64,000 bases of DNA from CAYPEL01 sp036479985 (GTDB taxonomy: Bacteria; Pseudomonadota; Gammaproteobacteria; DSM-19610). The notes under the pieces are model-generated. The model had not been told where the DNA came from and ran no database searches. It worked only from the letters and a program-made list of their open reading frames with translations. Numbering within the stretch: position 1 is the first letter of the stretch; the number at the start of each line of letters is the position of its first letter. This document shows, in pieces, positions 9,176 through 18,674 of the stretch. Location of the stretch: contig CBDDAF010000003.1 in NCBI GenBank assembly GCA_965224815.1, forward strand, positions 2,108,001 to 2,172,000. The letters run 5' to 3'. Both the position numbers and the translations under genes were made by a program.

Positions 9176-10133
9176 ATTACAAAACGATGTTTCAAAAGCG
9201 CGGCATGACTGGCTGCAGTCAGAGATCGAAGCATTGTATACACAACCGTTTAATGATCTGTTATTTGCAGCGCAACAGGTTCACCGGAATCATTTTGATC
9301 CCAACGCTGTACAAATTAGTACCTTACTCAGTATAAAAACGGGTGGTTGTCCGGAAGATTGTGCTTACTGCCCGCAAAGTGTGCACTATGAAACACCTGT
9401 TGAGCCAGAAGCCTTGATGGATGTTGATGATGTAGTGGCGGCTGCCCGGCGCGCGAAACAGGCTGGTGCCTCACGTTTTTGTATGGGCGCTGCCTGGCGA
9501 AATCCACGCGGTAAAAATTTCGAACGTGTGTTGGAGATGGTCGAAAAAGTACGTGAAGAAGGTATGGAAACCTGTATGACGCTGGGCATGTTGGAAGCTG
9601 AACAAGCACAACGTTTAAAAACCGCCGGGCTAGATTATTACAATCATAACCTGGATACCTCGCCAGAGTTTTATGGTGACATCATTACCACCCGTGTGTA
9701 CCAGGATCGCCTCGATACGCTGCAGCATGTGCGTGATGCTGATATTAATGTCTGTTGTGGTGGCATTGTTGGTATGGGCGAGTCGCGTGCTGATCGCGCC
9801 TCTTTTTTACGAGCATTGGCAAACCAGAATCCGCATCCTGAAAGTGTGCCGATTAATGAGTTGGTTAAGGTTGAGGGGACGCCTCTCGAAGAGGGGAGCA
9901 GCTTCGATCCCTTCGAATTTATTCGTACCATAGCGGTGGCAAGAATATTAATGCCTGAATCCCACGTTCGCTTATCTGCCGGTCGTGAAGAGATGTCAGA
10001 TGAAATGCAGGCGCTGTGTTTTATGGCGGGGGCGAATTCAATATTTTATGGTGAACAACTTTTAACGACGGGCAATCCGGATACGCATCATGATCAGCAA
10101 TTATTTGAGCGCTTGGGTTTGCGGCCGGTTTGA
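9156..10133 (+). CDS. bioB: Biotin synthase
   Basis: BioB is a radical-SAM enzyme that inserts sulfur into dethiobiotin to make biotin. The radical-SAM cysteines are present as CPEDCAYC near residue 60, and the YNHNLDT, CCGGIVGMGE and RLSAGRE segments of the family are intact. The length of 325 residues is normal. I chose the ATG at 9156 (MNQSATK) rather than an ATG 13 codons upstream, because the extra residues are simply the preceding gene read in another frame. It is followed by bioF after a 152-base gap that contains a repeat. Confidence 0.97.
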   Translation: MNQSATKLQNDVSKARHDWLQSEIEALYTQPFNDLLFAAQQVHRNHFDPNAVQISTLLSIKTGGCPEDCAYCPQSVHYETPVEPEALMDVDDVVAAARRAKQAGASRFCMGAAWRNPRGKNFERVLEMVEKVREEGMETCMTLGMLEAEQAQRLKTAGLDYYNHNLDTSPEFYGDIITTRVYQDRLDTLQHVRDADINVCCGGIVGMGESRADRASFLRALANQNPHPESVPINELVKVEGTPLEEGSSFDPFEFIRTIAVARILMPESHVRLSAGREEMSDEMQALCFMAGANSIFYGEQLLTTGNPDTHHDQQLFERLGLRPV

Positions 10134-10161
10134 TCACTATCACCATAACTTTAAAAAGAGC

Positions 10162-10259
10162 ATCCCCTCCCCCTCAGGGGGAGGGCCAGGGAGAGGGGAT
10201 ATATTAAGTTTTTTAGTTTGATCCCCTCTCCCCAACCCTCTCCCTGAAGGAGAGGGGGC
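10162..10259. repeat. CCCCTCCCC element, copy A
   Basis: Two GC-rich dyads, ATCCCCTCCCCCTCAGG with its complement and GATCCCCTCTCCCCAACC with its partner, are separated by a short AT-rich spacer. The unit is about 98 bases and recurs at 19722, 28522, 60831 and, as a half copy, 41614. It sits between bioB and bioF, so it is probably transcribed and could form strong hairpins in the biotin mRNA. Confidence 0.85.
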
Positions 10260-10285
10260 TAATTAAACTGCTGTGATTTATATTT

Positions 10286-11464
10286 ATGCAAGACCTGGGT
10301 TCCGCATTAAACAAACGCCATCAACAGCACCTCTATAGAAGCCGCCAAACCTTGCAAGGTCCGCAAGATGTGCGGCTGCAAATTGAAGGCAAAGAATACC
10401 TGTCATTTTGTAGCAATGATTATCTAGGTCTGGCCAATCATCCAGAGATCATCAGCGCATACAAGGAAGGGCTAGATCGTTTCGGCGCTGGCAGCGGCGC
10501 AGCACACCTGATCACCGGGCATAGTTATGCCCACGAAGCACTCGAAGAGGCGCTTGCAGAATTTACCAGACGACCACGCGCCTTACTGTTTTCTACCGGG
10601 TATATGGCCAATCTGGGTGTCATCGATGCATTAACAGACCATAAAAGCGCTGTATTTGAAGACCGTTTGAATCATGCGTCATTACTGGATGGCGCGCGCT
10701 TAAGTGGCGCAAAACTGGTGCGATACCGGCACAATGATACTACCAGTCTGCAGGCGAAACTTGAGCAGTCTGTAGATGTAAAATCACGGCTGATTGCAAC
10801 TGATGCGGTATTCAGCATGGACGGCGATTGTGCTGACCTTAAAGGGTTAAGCAAACTGGCCAGGCAGGCGGATAGTTGGTTGTTGGTTGACGATGCGCAT
10901 GGTTTCGGTGTGCTTGGCCCGCAAGGGCGTGGTTGGTGTGTGGATCAATTAGGTAATGAAACCAGCCATACTATTTTAATGGCGACCCTCGGCAAAGCCT
11001 GTGGAACTTTTGGCGCTTTTGTAGCAGGCAGCGAAGATTTGATCGAATCATTAATTCAATTGGCGCGCACTTTTATTTATACCACGGCACCACCGCCCGC
11101 CCAGGCCTGGGCAACTTGCAAGGCATTACAACTATTGCGTGATGCTCAGTCACAGCGGGAACAGTTGCAGGAACTGATTAAATATTTCAGATCCTGTGCT
11201 GACCAGATTGGTTTACCGTTAATGCATTCAACGACACCAATTCAACCTGTGCAGATTAATGGCACAGTCAGGGCTGTTGAGTGGGGTGAGGCACTAAGAG
11301 AAAAACAAATACTGGTGACACCTATCAGGCCTCCGACCGTGCCGGAAGGGACGGCTCGGTTACGTATTACTTTTTCTGCTGCACACATCAAATCAGATGT
11401 GGATCAATTGTTGGATGCATTGGCTTGTTGTTTTAAGGATATCGAACATGACTCTGGCTGTTAA
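10286..11464 (+). CDS. bioF: 8-amino-7-oxononanoate synthase
   Basis: BioF condenses pimeloyl-ACP with alanine, using PLP, in the first step of biotin ring assembly. Family marks seen are SNDYLGLA near residue 43, GSGAAHLITG, DDAHGFGVLG and the PLP-binding lysine in TLGKACG. The 392-residue length is normal. Its end overlaps bioH by 17 bases. The repeat upstream ends 26 bases before the start codon and the start has no obvious strong Shine-Dalgarno sequence. Confidence 0.97.
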   Translation: MQDLGSALNKRHQQHLYRSRQTLQGPQDVRLQIEGKEYLSFCSNDYLGLANHPEIISAYKEGLDRFGAGSGAAHLITGHSYAHEALEEALAEFTRRPRALLFSTGYMANLGVIDALTDHKSAVFEDRLNHASLLDGARLSGAKLVRYRHNDTTSLQAKLEQSVDVKSRLIATDAVFSMDGDCADLKGLSKLARQADSWLLVDDAHGFGVLGPQGRGWCVDQLGNETSHTILMATLGKACGTFGAFVAGSEDLIESLIQLARTFIYTTAPPPAQAWATCKALQLLRDAQSQREQLQELIKYFRSCADQIGLPLMHSTTPIQPVQINGTVRAVEWGEALREKQILVTPIRPPTVPEGTARLRITFSAAHIKSDVDQLLDALACCFKDIEHDSGC

Positions 11465-12224
11465 CGTCACAGGCAGTGGCCCGAATCTGGTGTTGCTGCA
11501 CGGCTGGGGTATGCACAGTGCGATTTGGTCAGGATTGATTCCTTTGTTATCGAATCGATTCACTTTACATCTGGTCGACTTGCCAGGTCATGGCGATAGT
11601 GAATTTGAAAACCAGGAAACGCTCACTGATTGGGCCGAAGCAGTGCTGTCGGTAGTGCCGAAATATGCGAGCTGGATAGGCTGGTCGCTAGGTGGGCTAG
11701 TTAGTATGCAAGCGGTACTGTTGCAATCAACACGCATTAAAAAGCTGGTATTGCTCTGCTCAACACCACGTTTTGTTACAGGTGCTGATTGGACTCACGC
11801 GATTGATCGCGATGTGTTGCAGACATTTTCTCAACAGTTTGAACTGGATTACCCCGCCACACTAAAACGTTTTCTGGCGTTGCAGGTGATGGGTAGTCAG
11901 CAATCCAGCCAGGTGTTACGTAACTTACGCCAAAGCCTGCTGGAAAAGAAAGCGCCTGATGCTTCTGCTTTGCAAGCAGGTTTGGCAATCCTACACAGTA
12001 CGGACTTTAGAGTAAGCATGAATAATTTTCCGGTACCGCTATATTGGTTGCTGGCTGACCGCGACACATTGGTACCGTCACAGTTTGCTGCTCAGTATCC
12101 TAATATCCCTAAAACTATTATTCAGGGGGCAGGTCATGCACCCTTTGTTTCACATCCGGATAAGTGTGCAGACTGTATAAAAAACTGGCTGGGTATTGAA
12201 ACTCAACAGGTAAAACATGGTTGA
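11448..12224 (+). CDS. bioH: Pimeloyl-ACP methyl ester carboxylesterase
   Basis: BioH removes the methyl group from pimeloyl-ACP methyl ester, which ends chain building before BioF acts. It is an alpha/beta hydrolase: LLHGWGMH forms the oxyanion region, GWSLGG carries the nucleophile serine, LADRDTLVP the acid, and GAGHAPF the histidine. I chose the ATG at 11448 (MTLAVNV), overlapping bioF, over an upstream in-frame ATG at 11397 that would add 17 unrelated residues. The length of 258 residues is normal. It overlaps bioC by 8 bases. Confidence 0.96.
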   Translation: MTLAVNVTGSGPNLVLLHGWGMHSAIWSGLIPLLSNRFTLHLVDLPGHGDSEFENQETLTDWAEAVLSVVPKYASWIGWSLGGLVSMQAVLLQSTRIKKLVLLCSTPRFVTGADWTHAIDRDVLQTFSQQFELDYPATLKRFLALQVMGSQQSSQVLRNLRQSLLEKKAPDASALQAGLAILHSTDFRVSMNNFPVPLYWLLADRDTLVPSQFAAQYPNIPKTIIQGAGHAPFVSHPDKCADCIKNWLGIETQQVKHG

Positions 12225-13062
12225 TAACGAATTTAAAATCGACAAACGTCTTGCGCGTAAAGCCTTCGGCGAAGCGGCTGATAAATACGAACAGGCAGCA
12301 GCCTTACAACAGGAAGTAGAAGCTCGCTTGCTGGAACGCCTGGATCTGGTGCGGTTAAAGCCCAAACGTATGCTCGATTTGGGGTGTGGCACCGGACGCG
12401 CTAGCCATGCTTTGCTGGCGCGTTACCCAAAAACACAACTTGTTTCACAGGACATTGCCTTTGGGATGCTCAGTCATACTCGCAAACGCGGCCGCTGGTT
12501 ACGTCGTCCCAATTGTGTCTGTGCCGATGCCGAACGTCTGCCGTTTCCTGAAAATCATTTCGATCTTGTGTTTTCCAATTTAATGCTGCAATGGTGTACA
12601 GATATTGACGCAGTCTTTAATGAAGTGCAGCGTGTATTAAGACCGGGTGGTTTATTAATATTTACGACATTCGGTCCGGATACCTTGCAGGAATTACGCA
12701 AGAGTTGGGCGGCAGTCGATGGTTATACACACGTCAACGCTTTTATGGATATGCATGATATGGGTGATGCACTCATGCGTTGTGGGTTTGCAGAACCGGT
12801 TATGGATATCGAGCGTCTGACAGTGACCTACAAGGATGTGCGTTGCTTGATGCGCGACCTTAAACAGATAGGTGCACATAATATAACTCAGGGTAGATTA
12901 CGTGGATTAACCGGCAAGCATCGCATGCAAGCATTCATCGATGCTTATGAACAGTACCGGTGTGATGGTGTGCTTCCGGCTAGTTATGAAGTGGTTAATG
13001 GCCATGCGTGGGCGCCGGATACTTCAGTGTCTGTGACATTGGACAGGTTGCAGCGCCCATGA
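12217..13062 (+). CDS. bioC: Malonyl-ACP O-methyltransferase
   Basis: BioC methylates malonyl-ACP so that the fatty-acid machinery can extend it to a pimeloyl chain. The SAM-binding motif LDLGCGTG is near residue 53, followed by the acidic strand-2 region and the FSNLMLQWC segment typical of BioC. The 281-residue product is slightly longer than the E. coli protein. It overlaps bioH by 8 bases and bioD by 4 bases (ATGA), consistent with one translationally coupled operon. Confidence 0.95.
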   Translation: MVDNEFKIDKRLARKAFGEAADKYEQAAALQQEVEARLLERLDLVRLKPKRMLDLGCGTGRASHALLARYPKTQLVSQDIAFGMLSHTRKRGRWLRRPNCVCADAERLPFPENHFDLVFSNLMLQWCTDIDAVFNEVQRVLRPGGLLIFTTFGPDTLQELRKSWAAVDGYTHVNAFMDMHDMGDALMRCGFAEPVMDIERLTVTYKDVRCLMRDLKQIGAHNITQGRLRGLTGKHRMQAFIDAYEQYRCDGVLPASYEVVNGHAWAPDTSVSVTLDRLQRP

Positions 13063-13739
13063 CACAAGGTTATTTTATAACTGGCACCGATACGGGTATT
13101 GGCAAGACCTATATCAGCGTGGCATTACTAAATCAATTGTCAAAGACTGGTCTCAAGGTTGCGGGTATGAAACCAGTCGCCAGTGGTTGTGAAAAAACAG
13201 CGCATGGATTACGAAATGATGACGCCCTGCGATTAATCGCTGCTTCTTCTATAGAGCTGGATTATTCATTGGTTAATCCTTTCGCATTTGAACAACCGGT
13301 CGCACCACACATCGCTGCACAACACAGCGGTGTATGTATCGATAAACATGTAATTCAAACGTCTTTCCTGTCAATCAGTCAGCAGGTGGATTCAGTTATC
13401 GTCGAAGGGGTGGGTGGTTGGTCAGTCCCTATTAATGATACAGAAACTATGCCGGATGTTGCACAGGCTCTAGGTTTGCCAGTCATGCTGGTCGTAGGTA
13501 TTCGACTGGGTTGTATTAACCATGCATTGCTAACTGTGGCGGCGATTGAAAAAAGTGGTTTACCTTTTGTGGGCTGGATTGCTAATCGAATTGATAAGCA
13601 GTGTTTAATTGCTGAGGAAAATATTAAAGCGCTTGAACAGCGAATTAAGGTGCCTCTAATGGCTGATGTTGTCTGGAGGGACGCAGGGGGTGAAACTGGT
13701 GAGATAAGTTGGCGAGAATGCGGACTGCCTGGTTTCTAA
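13059..13739 (+). CDS. bioD: Dethiobiotin synthetase
   Basis: BioD closes the ureido ring of dethiobiotin with CO2 and ATP. The N-terminal P-loop FITGTDTGIGKT, the MKPVASG segment, and the EGVGGWSVPI segment are intact. The start ATG at 13059 overlaps the bioC stop (ATGA). A longer in-frame start at 13008 lies inside bioC and is unlikely. bioA is not in this operon and must lie elsewhere. The gene ends 7 bases before the stop of a convergent gene. Confidence 0.96.
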   Translation: MTQGYFITGTDTGIGKTYISVALLNQLSKTGLKVAGMKPVASGCEKTAHGLRNDDALRLIAASSIELDYSLVNPFAFEQPVAPHIAAQHSGVCIDKHVIQTSFLSISQQVDSVIVEGVGGWSVPINDTETMPDVAQALGLPVMLVVGIRLGCINHALLTVAAIEKSGLPFVGWIANRIDKQCLIAEENIKALEQRIKVPLMADVVWRDAGGETGEISWRECGLPGF

Positions 13740-13746
13740 GACCGGG

Positions 13747-14223
13747 TTAACGCAGTTTTTTTTTGACTTTACGGAGTTCTCTTGAGGCAGGTTCGTAGCC
13801 ATTTTCCTTTGCTTTGCTTAACCATTCAAACGCCAGATTGTATTTGCGTTTTTTCGCAAGCAGCTTACCGAGTTGATATTGGGCTGGAGAATAGCCCTGG
13901 TCAGCAGCTTTGCCCAGCCAGGTATGTGCAGCGTCATCGTCTTGATCGACGCCTATTTCCTTGAGATAACACAGGCCCACTTTATACTGGGCTTTACCCA
14001 GGCCAAGGTTGGCGGCTTTCTGGTACCACTCAAATGCTACCTCTTCATCTTCATCGACGCCGCGGCCTTTTTCGTAATAAGTGGCCACGTCGTAAATAGC
14101 TTCGGGGTCGCCATTACCGGCAGCAATGAACTTGCGTTCAAATAAGGCTTCGCCACCGGCCAATACCGTGAAAGGCAGTAGTAGTTGAATAATTAATAAA
14201 GCGAATAGGCTGGTTCGAACCAT
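13747..14223 (-). CDS. Exported Sel1-repeat protein
   Basis: The product is 158 residues with a signal peptide (hydrophobic FALLIIQLLLPFTVLA) followed by three to four Sel1/TPR-like helical repeats, visible from recurring A-x-YxxGxxY and AFEWYxKAAxxG patterns. Sel1 repeats bind protein partners. It should be periplasmic. It converges on bioD and its function is unknown. Confidence 0.85.
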   Translation of the reverse strand: MVRTSLFALLIIQLLLPFTVLAGGEALFERKFIAAGNGDPEAIYDVATYYEKGRGVDEDEEVAFEWYQKAANLGLGKAQYKVGLCYLKEIGVDQDDDAAHTWLGKAADQGYSPAQYQLGKLLAKKRKYNLAFEWLSKAKENGYEPASRELRKVKKKLR

Positions 14224-14663
14224 TCCTCGCTGCTCCTTCAGAAATAAAAACAGCTGCCTATTCCGGGGCAGTTAGTGTCCTTATACGTAAAAATACTATC
14301 GTACTATCTATATAGTTAATATTTATCGGTTTTCTGAGCTTGATCTTGAGGATGCCTGGGATTGTTTTGGCCATGGGTTTATAAGTTACTGATATTAAAA
14401 TAAATAATATCCGTGCCTTTATAGGGGTGTGTTTGTATTAGGTGATCTGGAGATGTTTTCACAACCCTATATATGTACGTTTTGCCTGTTGCAGGCTCCA
14501 AGAATTAGTAAATAAAAGTAATCTAATATTCGTGCAGCCTAAGCGTATGACCACCCATAGATTTATGCCTATAATTTGAACTTTTTCTTGCACCAGTTTT
14601 GTACACTACTGTAGGATGCGCGGTTGCGAATAGTCCTGAATGTGGTATCGCCAAACTTGAATT
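14224..14663. other. Gene-free stretch before the cox cluster
   Basis: About 440 bases of AT-rich sequence lie between the start of the Sel1 gene and the first cox gene. It must contain promoters in both directions. I see no clear operator, repeat copy or RNA gene in it. Confidence 0.4.
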
Positions 14664-14675
14664 GTGGGGGCATTA

Positions 14676-15158
14676 GTGGTCGCAGCAGAGTTTGATGATG
14701 TTTCGGCGATTCACCGCTTTCTGGTTCGGCCAAATTGCTCGTTATCCTGGCCTGGAGTGGTACGGTTTTACCTCGGGATGGTGACAGTATCCTTCAGTAT
14801 TGCTATTGTTTTTGCATTAAAAGGTGCCTGGTTAGTATTGCCATTTGCAGGATTGGAAATGCTGGTTTTGGGGGCCGCCCTGTATTGCGTTGCCCGCCGA
14901 TGTGCAAATTGGCAACTGATTACCATTGATTCGGACACTATCAATATATACGTGGCTGAGTCGGCAGAAACACCAGTCGCTACTTTTAAGCGTGCCTGGG
15001 CAAAGATTGAGTTACAGGCATCAGAAAAACGTTGGTATCCGCTGCGGTTAATCATTCGCTCGCATGGACAAGTTGTAGAGATAGGGAGTTGTCTGAATGA
15101 AACTGAACGGGAATGTTTGGCGACTAAGCTAAAAAATGTATTAAGTACCTCTGTTTGA
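14676..15158 (+). CDS. DUF2244 membrane protein
   Basis: The product is about 160 residues with two adjacent hydrophobic segments (around FYLGMVTVSFSIAIVFAL and WLVLPFAGLEMLVLGAALY) followed by a soluble domain, the layout of DUF2244. This family commonly precedes coxB in proteobacteria, and its role is unknown. I prefer the GTG at 14676 because GGGGG lies 5 bases upstream; a GTG at 14664 would add 4 residues but lacks such a site. It ends 62 bases before the coxB start. Confidence 0.8.
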   Translation: MVAAEFDDVSAIHRFLVRPNCSLSWPGVVRFYLGMVTVSFSIAIVFALKGAWLVLPFAGLEMLVLGAALYCVARRCANWQLITIDSDTINIYVAESAETPVATFKRAWAKIELQASEKRWYPLRLIIRSHGQVVEIGSCLNETERECLATKLKNVLSTSV

Positions 15159-15220
15159 TGGTGACAACAGTGAAACAGAGTCGACAAATTTATATAAAGT
15201 TTGTGAGGAGAATCACTGGC

Positions 15221-16348
15221 ATGTTTTTATTAAAAGTAAAACAAATGCTCGCGGTGATAAGTGTTGGCCTGTTTATGTTTGGGTCATCCACTGTGTCTGC
15301 CGAGTATGGTTTGAACTTACCGCGCGGTGTAACACCGATCAGTCAGGAAGCCTATGACTTGCATATGCTTATTTTCTGGATTTGTGTGGTGATCGCAATC
15401 GTGGTTTTCGGCGCGATGTTTTATTCCATGCTCAATCACCGGAAATCCAAAGGTGCCGTGGCTTCTCAGTTCCACGAAAGTACCGCGGTAGAAATTGTCT
15501 GGACTGTTGTGCCCTTTATTATCCTGATCGGAATGGCTATTCCGGCAACCAAGGCACTGGTTGCCATGGAAGATACCAGTAACTCTGATATTACGATCAA
15601 AGTGACTGGCTATCAGTGGAAGTGGGGTTATGACTACATTGATGATGGCGTGAGTTTCCTGTCGACACTTTCTACACCTAAAGAACAAATCTTTGGTACA
15701 GAAGAAAAGGGCGAGAATTATTTACTGGAAGTTGATAATCCGCTGGTTATACCGGTTAACAAGAAAGTGCGATTGTTAGTGACTGCAAGCGATGTTATTC
15801 ACGCCTGGTGGGTGCCCGAACTCGGGATGAAAAAAGATGCCATTCCTGGTTTTGTGAATGAGATGTGGCTTAAAATCGATACGGAAGGAACCTACCGCGG
15901 GCAGTGTGCAGAGCTTTGTGGCAAGGATCATGGTTTTATGCCCATCGTGGTTGTCGCAAAAAATGATGCTGACTATCAAACCTGGTTGACCGAGCAACAG
16001 TCTGCATCGGATGCCGATGTCGAGGCAGCCGAAAAACAATGGTCGAAATCTGACCTGATGGCGCGTGGCGAGAAAGCCTATAACACCACCTGTGCCGCTT
16101 GCCATCAAGCGAATGGCGAAGGAATTCCTGGTGTATTCCCGGGTATAAAAGGCAGTGCAGTTTCCACAGGCCCAATGGATGCCCACCTGGACATGGTTTT
16201 AAATGGCAAAGCTGGAACTGCCATGGCCGCATTTGGCAGTCAGCTAAACGATATCGATATAGCCGCAGTTATTACCTATGAACGTAATTCATGGGGCAAT
16301 GATACCGGTGATTTAATCCAGCCTTCTGAAGTTAAAGCCGCCCGTTAA
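15221..16348 (+). CDS. coxB: Cytochrome c oxidase subunit II with fused cytochrome c domain
   Basis: Subunit II accepts electrons from cytochrome c through the CuA centre. A signal peptide is followed by two transmembrane helices, then a cupredoxin domain with the CuA ligand motif CAELCGKDHGFM. The C-terminal ~90 residues form a cytochrome c domain with CAACH, so the enzyme is of the caa3-like type carrying its own heme c. I chose the ATG at 15221 because GAGGAG lies 10 bases upstream; an in-frame ATG at 15155 would place the signal peptide too far in. coxA follows after 19 bases. Confidence 0.96.
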   Translation: MFLLKVKQMLAVISVGLFMFGSSTVSAEYGLNLPRGVTPISQEAYDLHMLIFWICVVIAIVVFGAMFYSMLNHRKSKGAVASQFHESTAVEIVWTVVPFIILIGMAIPATKALVAMEDTSNSDITIKVTGYQWKWGYDYIDDGVSFLSTLSTPKEQIFGTEEKGENYLLEVDNPLVIPVNKKVRLLVTASDVIHAWWVPELGMKKDAIPGFVNEMWLKIDTEGTYRGQCAELCGKDHGFMPIVVVAKNDADYQTWLTEQQSASDADVEAAEKQWSKSDLMARGEKAYNTTCAACHQANGEGIPGVFPGIKGSAVSTGPMDAHLDMVLNGKAGTAMAAFGSQLNDIDIAAVITYERNSWGNDTGDLIQPSEVKAAR

Positions 16349-16367
16349 GGGTGTGGAGGAAGAACTA

Positions 16368-17945
16368 ATGAGTACAGCAACGACACACGACGAACATCAT
16401 CACGGACCTGACAAAGGCATAATGCGCTGGGTTTTCACTACCAACCATAAGGACATCGGTACTTTGTACTTGTTGTTCGCACTGCTGATGTTCTTTGTCG
16501 GTGGTTCGATGGCTATGGTGATTCGTCTCGAGTTATTCCAGCCCGGACTGCAGTTCGTCAATCCGCAGTTCTTTAACTCCATGACTACTATGCATGCACT
16601 GATCATGATATTCGGTGCGGTCATGCCGGCCTTTGTGGGTCTTGCCAACTGGCTGATACCGATTATGCTGGGTGCGCCGGATATGGCGCTTCCACGGATG
16701 AATAACTGGAGTTTCTGGATTCTACCGTTTGCCTTTACCATGCTGCTATCCACCTTGTTTATGGATGGAGGTGCCCCGGCGGGTGGTTGGACGATGTATC
16801 CACCGCTGGTATTGCAAACCGGTGATGCCTTTCCGTTTCTTATTTTCTCAATTCACTTGATGGGTATTTCATCCATTATGGGTGCGATCAATGTCATCGT
16901 AACGATTGTTAATATGCGTGCACCGGGCATGACGCTGATGAAAATGCCGTTGTTCGTCTGGACCTGGTTGATTACCGCTTACCTGCTGATTGCGGTTATG
17001 CCGGTGTTGGCAGGAGCGGTGACCATGCTGTTAACCGACCGTTTCTTCGACACGTCATTCTTTAACGCTGCCGGTGGCGGTGACCCAGTCATGTTCCAGC
17101 ACATTTTCTGGTTCTTTGGTCACCCTGAAGTGTATATTTTGATCTTGCCAGCGTTTGGTATTGTGTCGCAGATTATTCCAACCTTTGCGCGCAAGCCATT
17201 GTTTGGTTATAGCTCGATGGTATACGCCACAGCATCGATTGCATTCCTGTCATTTATCGTTTGGGCGCATCACATGTTCACCGTGGGTATGCCATTGACC
17301 GGTGAATTATTCTTTATGTATGCCACCATGCTGATTGCGGTGCCGACCGGTGTGAAAGTATTCAACTGGGTATCCACCATGTGGAAAGGGTCAATGACCT
17401 TTGAAACGCCAATGTTGTTTGCGATTGGTTTCGTCATCATGTTCTCAATCGGTGGTTTCTCTGGTTTGATGTTGGCGATTGCGCCGGTAGATTTCCAGTA
17501 CCACGACACCTATTTTGTAGTGGCGCATTTCCACTATGTACTGGTAACGGGCGCCATATTTGCGATCATGGCGGCGGCTTATTATTGGCTACCGAAATGG
17601 ACCGGCAATATGTATAACGAATCAGTTGGCAAGTGGCACTTCTGGTTGTCGACTATTTCAGTCAATGTGTTGTTCTTCCCGCAGCACTTCCTGGGTCTGG
17701 CCGGTATGCCACGCCGAATTCCGGATTATTCGGTGCAGTTCACCGAATTCAACCAGATTTCCAGTATTGGTGGCTTTGTGTTCGGCTTGTCACAGCTGTT
17801 AATGGTTTACATTGTTGTTTCCAGTATTCGTGGTGGTGAGAAAGCTACTGACCGGGTCTGGGAAGGGGCAACGGGTTTGGAGTTCGAGCAGTTACCATCG
17901 CCGCCGCCTTACCATACTTTCGAAACCGCACCAGTAATTAAATAA
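16368..17945 (+). CDS. coxA: Cytochrome c oxidase subunit I
   Basis: This is the catalytic heme-copper subunit, about 525 residues with 12 predicted membrane helices. Low-spin heme histidine is in MTTMHALIMIF, the CuB histidine with its cross-linked tyrosine is in HPEVYILILP, the two further CuB histidines are in WAHHMFTVGM, and heme ligands are in VVAHFHYVL. The glutamate of the D channel precedes the crosslinked pair as expected for A1-type oxidases. The ATG at 16368 has GGAGGA upstream and is favoured over an ATG 5 codons earlier. Confidence 0.98.
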   Translation: MSTATTHDEHHHGPDKGIMRWVFTTNHKDIGTLYLLFALLMFFVGGSMAMVIRLELFQPGLQFVNPQFFNSMTTMHALIMIFGAVMPAFVGLANWLIPIMLGAPDMALPRMNNWSFWILPFAFTMLLSTLFMDGGAPAGGWTMYPPLVLQTGDAFPFLIFSIHLMGISSIMGAINVIVTIVNMRAPGMTLMKMPLFVWTWLITAYLLIAVMPVLAGAVTMLLTDRFFDTSFFNAAGGGDPVMFQHIFWFFGHPEVYILILPAFGIVSQIIPTFARKPLFGYSSMVYATASIAFLSFIVWAHHMFTVGMPLTGELFFMYATMLIAVPTGVKVFNWVSTMWKGSMTFETPMLFAIGFVIMFSIGGFSGLMLAIAPVDFQYHDTYFVVAHFHYVLVTGAIFAIMAAAYYWLPKWTGNMYNESVGKWHFWLSTISVNVLFFPQHFLGLAGMPRRIPDYSVQFTEFNQISSIGGFVFGLSQLLMVYIVVSSIRGGEKATDRVWEGATGLEFEQLPSPPPYHTFETAPVIK

Positions 17946-17993
17946 TGGTAATAGGGGTGCATGGCTTTAGGCCATGCCCCCGTATTCATTCAA

Positions 17994-18107
17994 ATGACGC
18001 AGACAGAATCAAAAAAAGGTGTAGTCAGGCTGGCAGTCTTTCTGGGACTGATAGCCGTTGGGCTGTATTTTGGTTTCATGTGGTTAGCCGCTAATGGAAT
18101 GTTGTGA
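17994..18107 (+). CDS. 37-residue membrane protein between coxA and ctaG
   Basis: A short frame starting MTQTESKKGV has one transmembrane helix (LAVFLGLIAVGLYFGF) and ends MWLAANGML. Its stop overlaps the ctaG start (TGATG). A very small protein at this position, sometimes called cytochrome oxidase small assembly protein, is known in many gammaproteobacteria. The single helix and the coupled start support a role in assembly, which is inference. Confidence 0.75.
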   Translation: MTQTESKKGVVRLAVFLGLIAVGLYFGFMWLAANGML

Positions 18108-18649
18108 TGAGCGGAACTGAAAACCAGAAGTCGAATGCCCGCCTCATCAAGCGTTTGTTGTTGATCATAACCGGTATGTTCGGTTTTGTTTTTGCACTGG
18201 TGCCTTTGTATGGTGTCTTTTGTGACCTGACAGGGTTGAACGGTAAAACCAGTGGTGTGCGTGCTGAAGTGGTCAATATCGAGCCAGATTTTTCACGCAC
18301 CATTATTGTTGAGTTTGTGACCAGTGTTAATGAGAACATGCCCTGGGATTTTCACCCTAAGGTGGCGAGGATGGAAGTGCATCCTGGCAAGACTTATCAA
18401 ACCAGTTTTTTTGCCCGCAACCAGACGGAACAGGTTATGACTGGGCAAGCAATTCCTAGCATTACACCTGGATTAGCCGCGCCTCACTTCAAGAAGACGG
18501 AATGTTTCTGTTTTACCGAACAGCAATTCCAGGGTGGCGAAGGCAGAGATATGCCACTGATATTTAGAGTTGATCCGGACTTACCGGAAGACATCAGCCA
18601 ACTGACGCTGGCCTATACATTTTTTAATAAACAAAAATCTGTAAATTGA
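18107..18649 (+). CDS. ctaG: Cytochrome c oxidase assembly protein CtaG/Cox11
   Basis: CtaG delivers copper to the CuB site of subunit I. It has one N-terminal membrane anchor followed by an immunoglobulin-like periplasmic domain with the copper-binding pair CFCF near residue 125. The 180-residue length is normal. I chose the ATG at 18107, coupled to the small upstream gene; a GTG directly before it is less likely. Confidence 0.95.
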   Translation: MSGTENQKSNARLIKRLLLIITGMFGFVFALVPLYGVFCDLTGLNGKTSGVRAEVVNIEPDFSRTIIVEFVTSVNENMPWDFHPKVARMEVHPGKTYQTSFFARNQTEQVMTGQAIPSITPGLAAPHFKKTECFCFTEQQFQGGEGRDMPLIFRVDPDLPEDISQLTLAYTFFNKQKSVN

Positions 18650-18674
18650 AAAAATACCAAAAGAGGATCGTGGA

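Noticed and set aside
10162..10259. CRISPR-like array
   Set aside because: GC-rich dyads are not regularly spaced repeats with unique spacers, and no cas gene is present.
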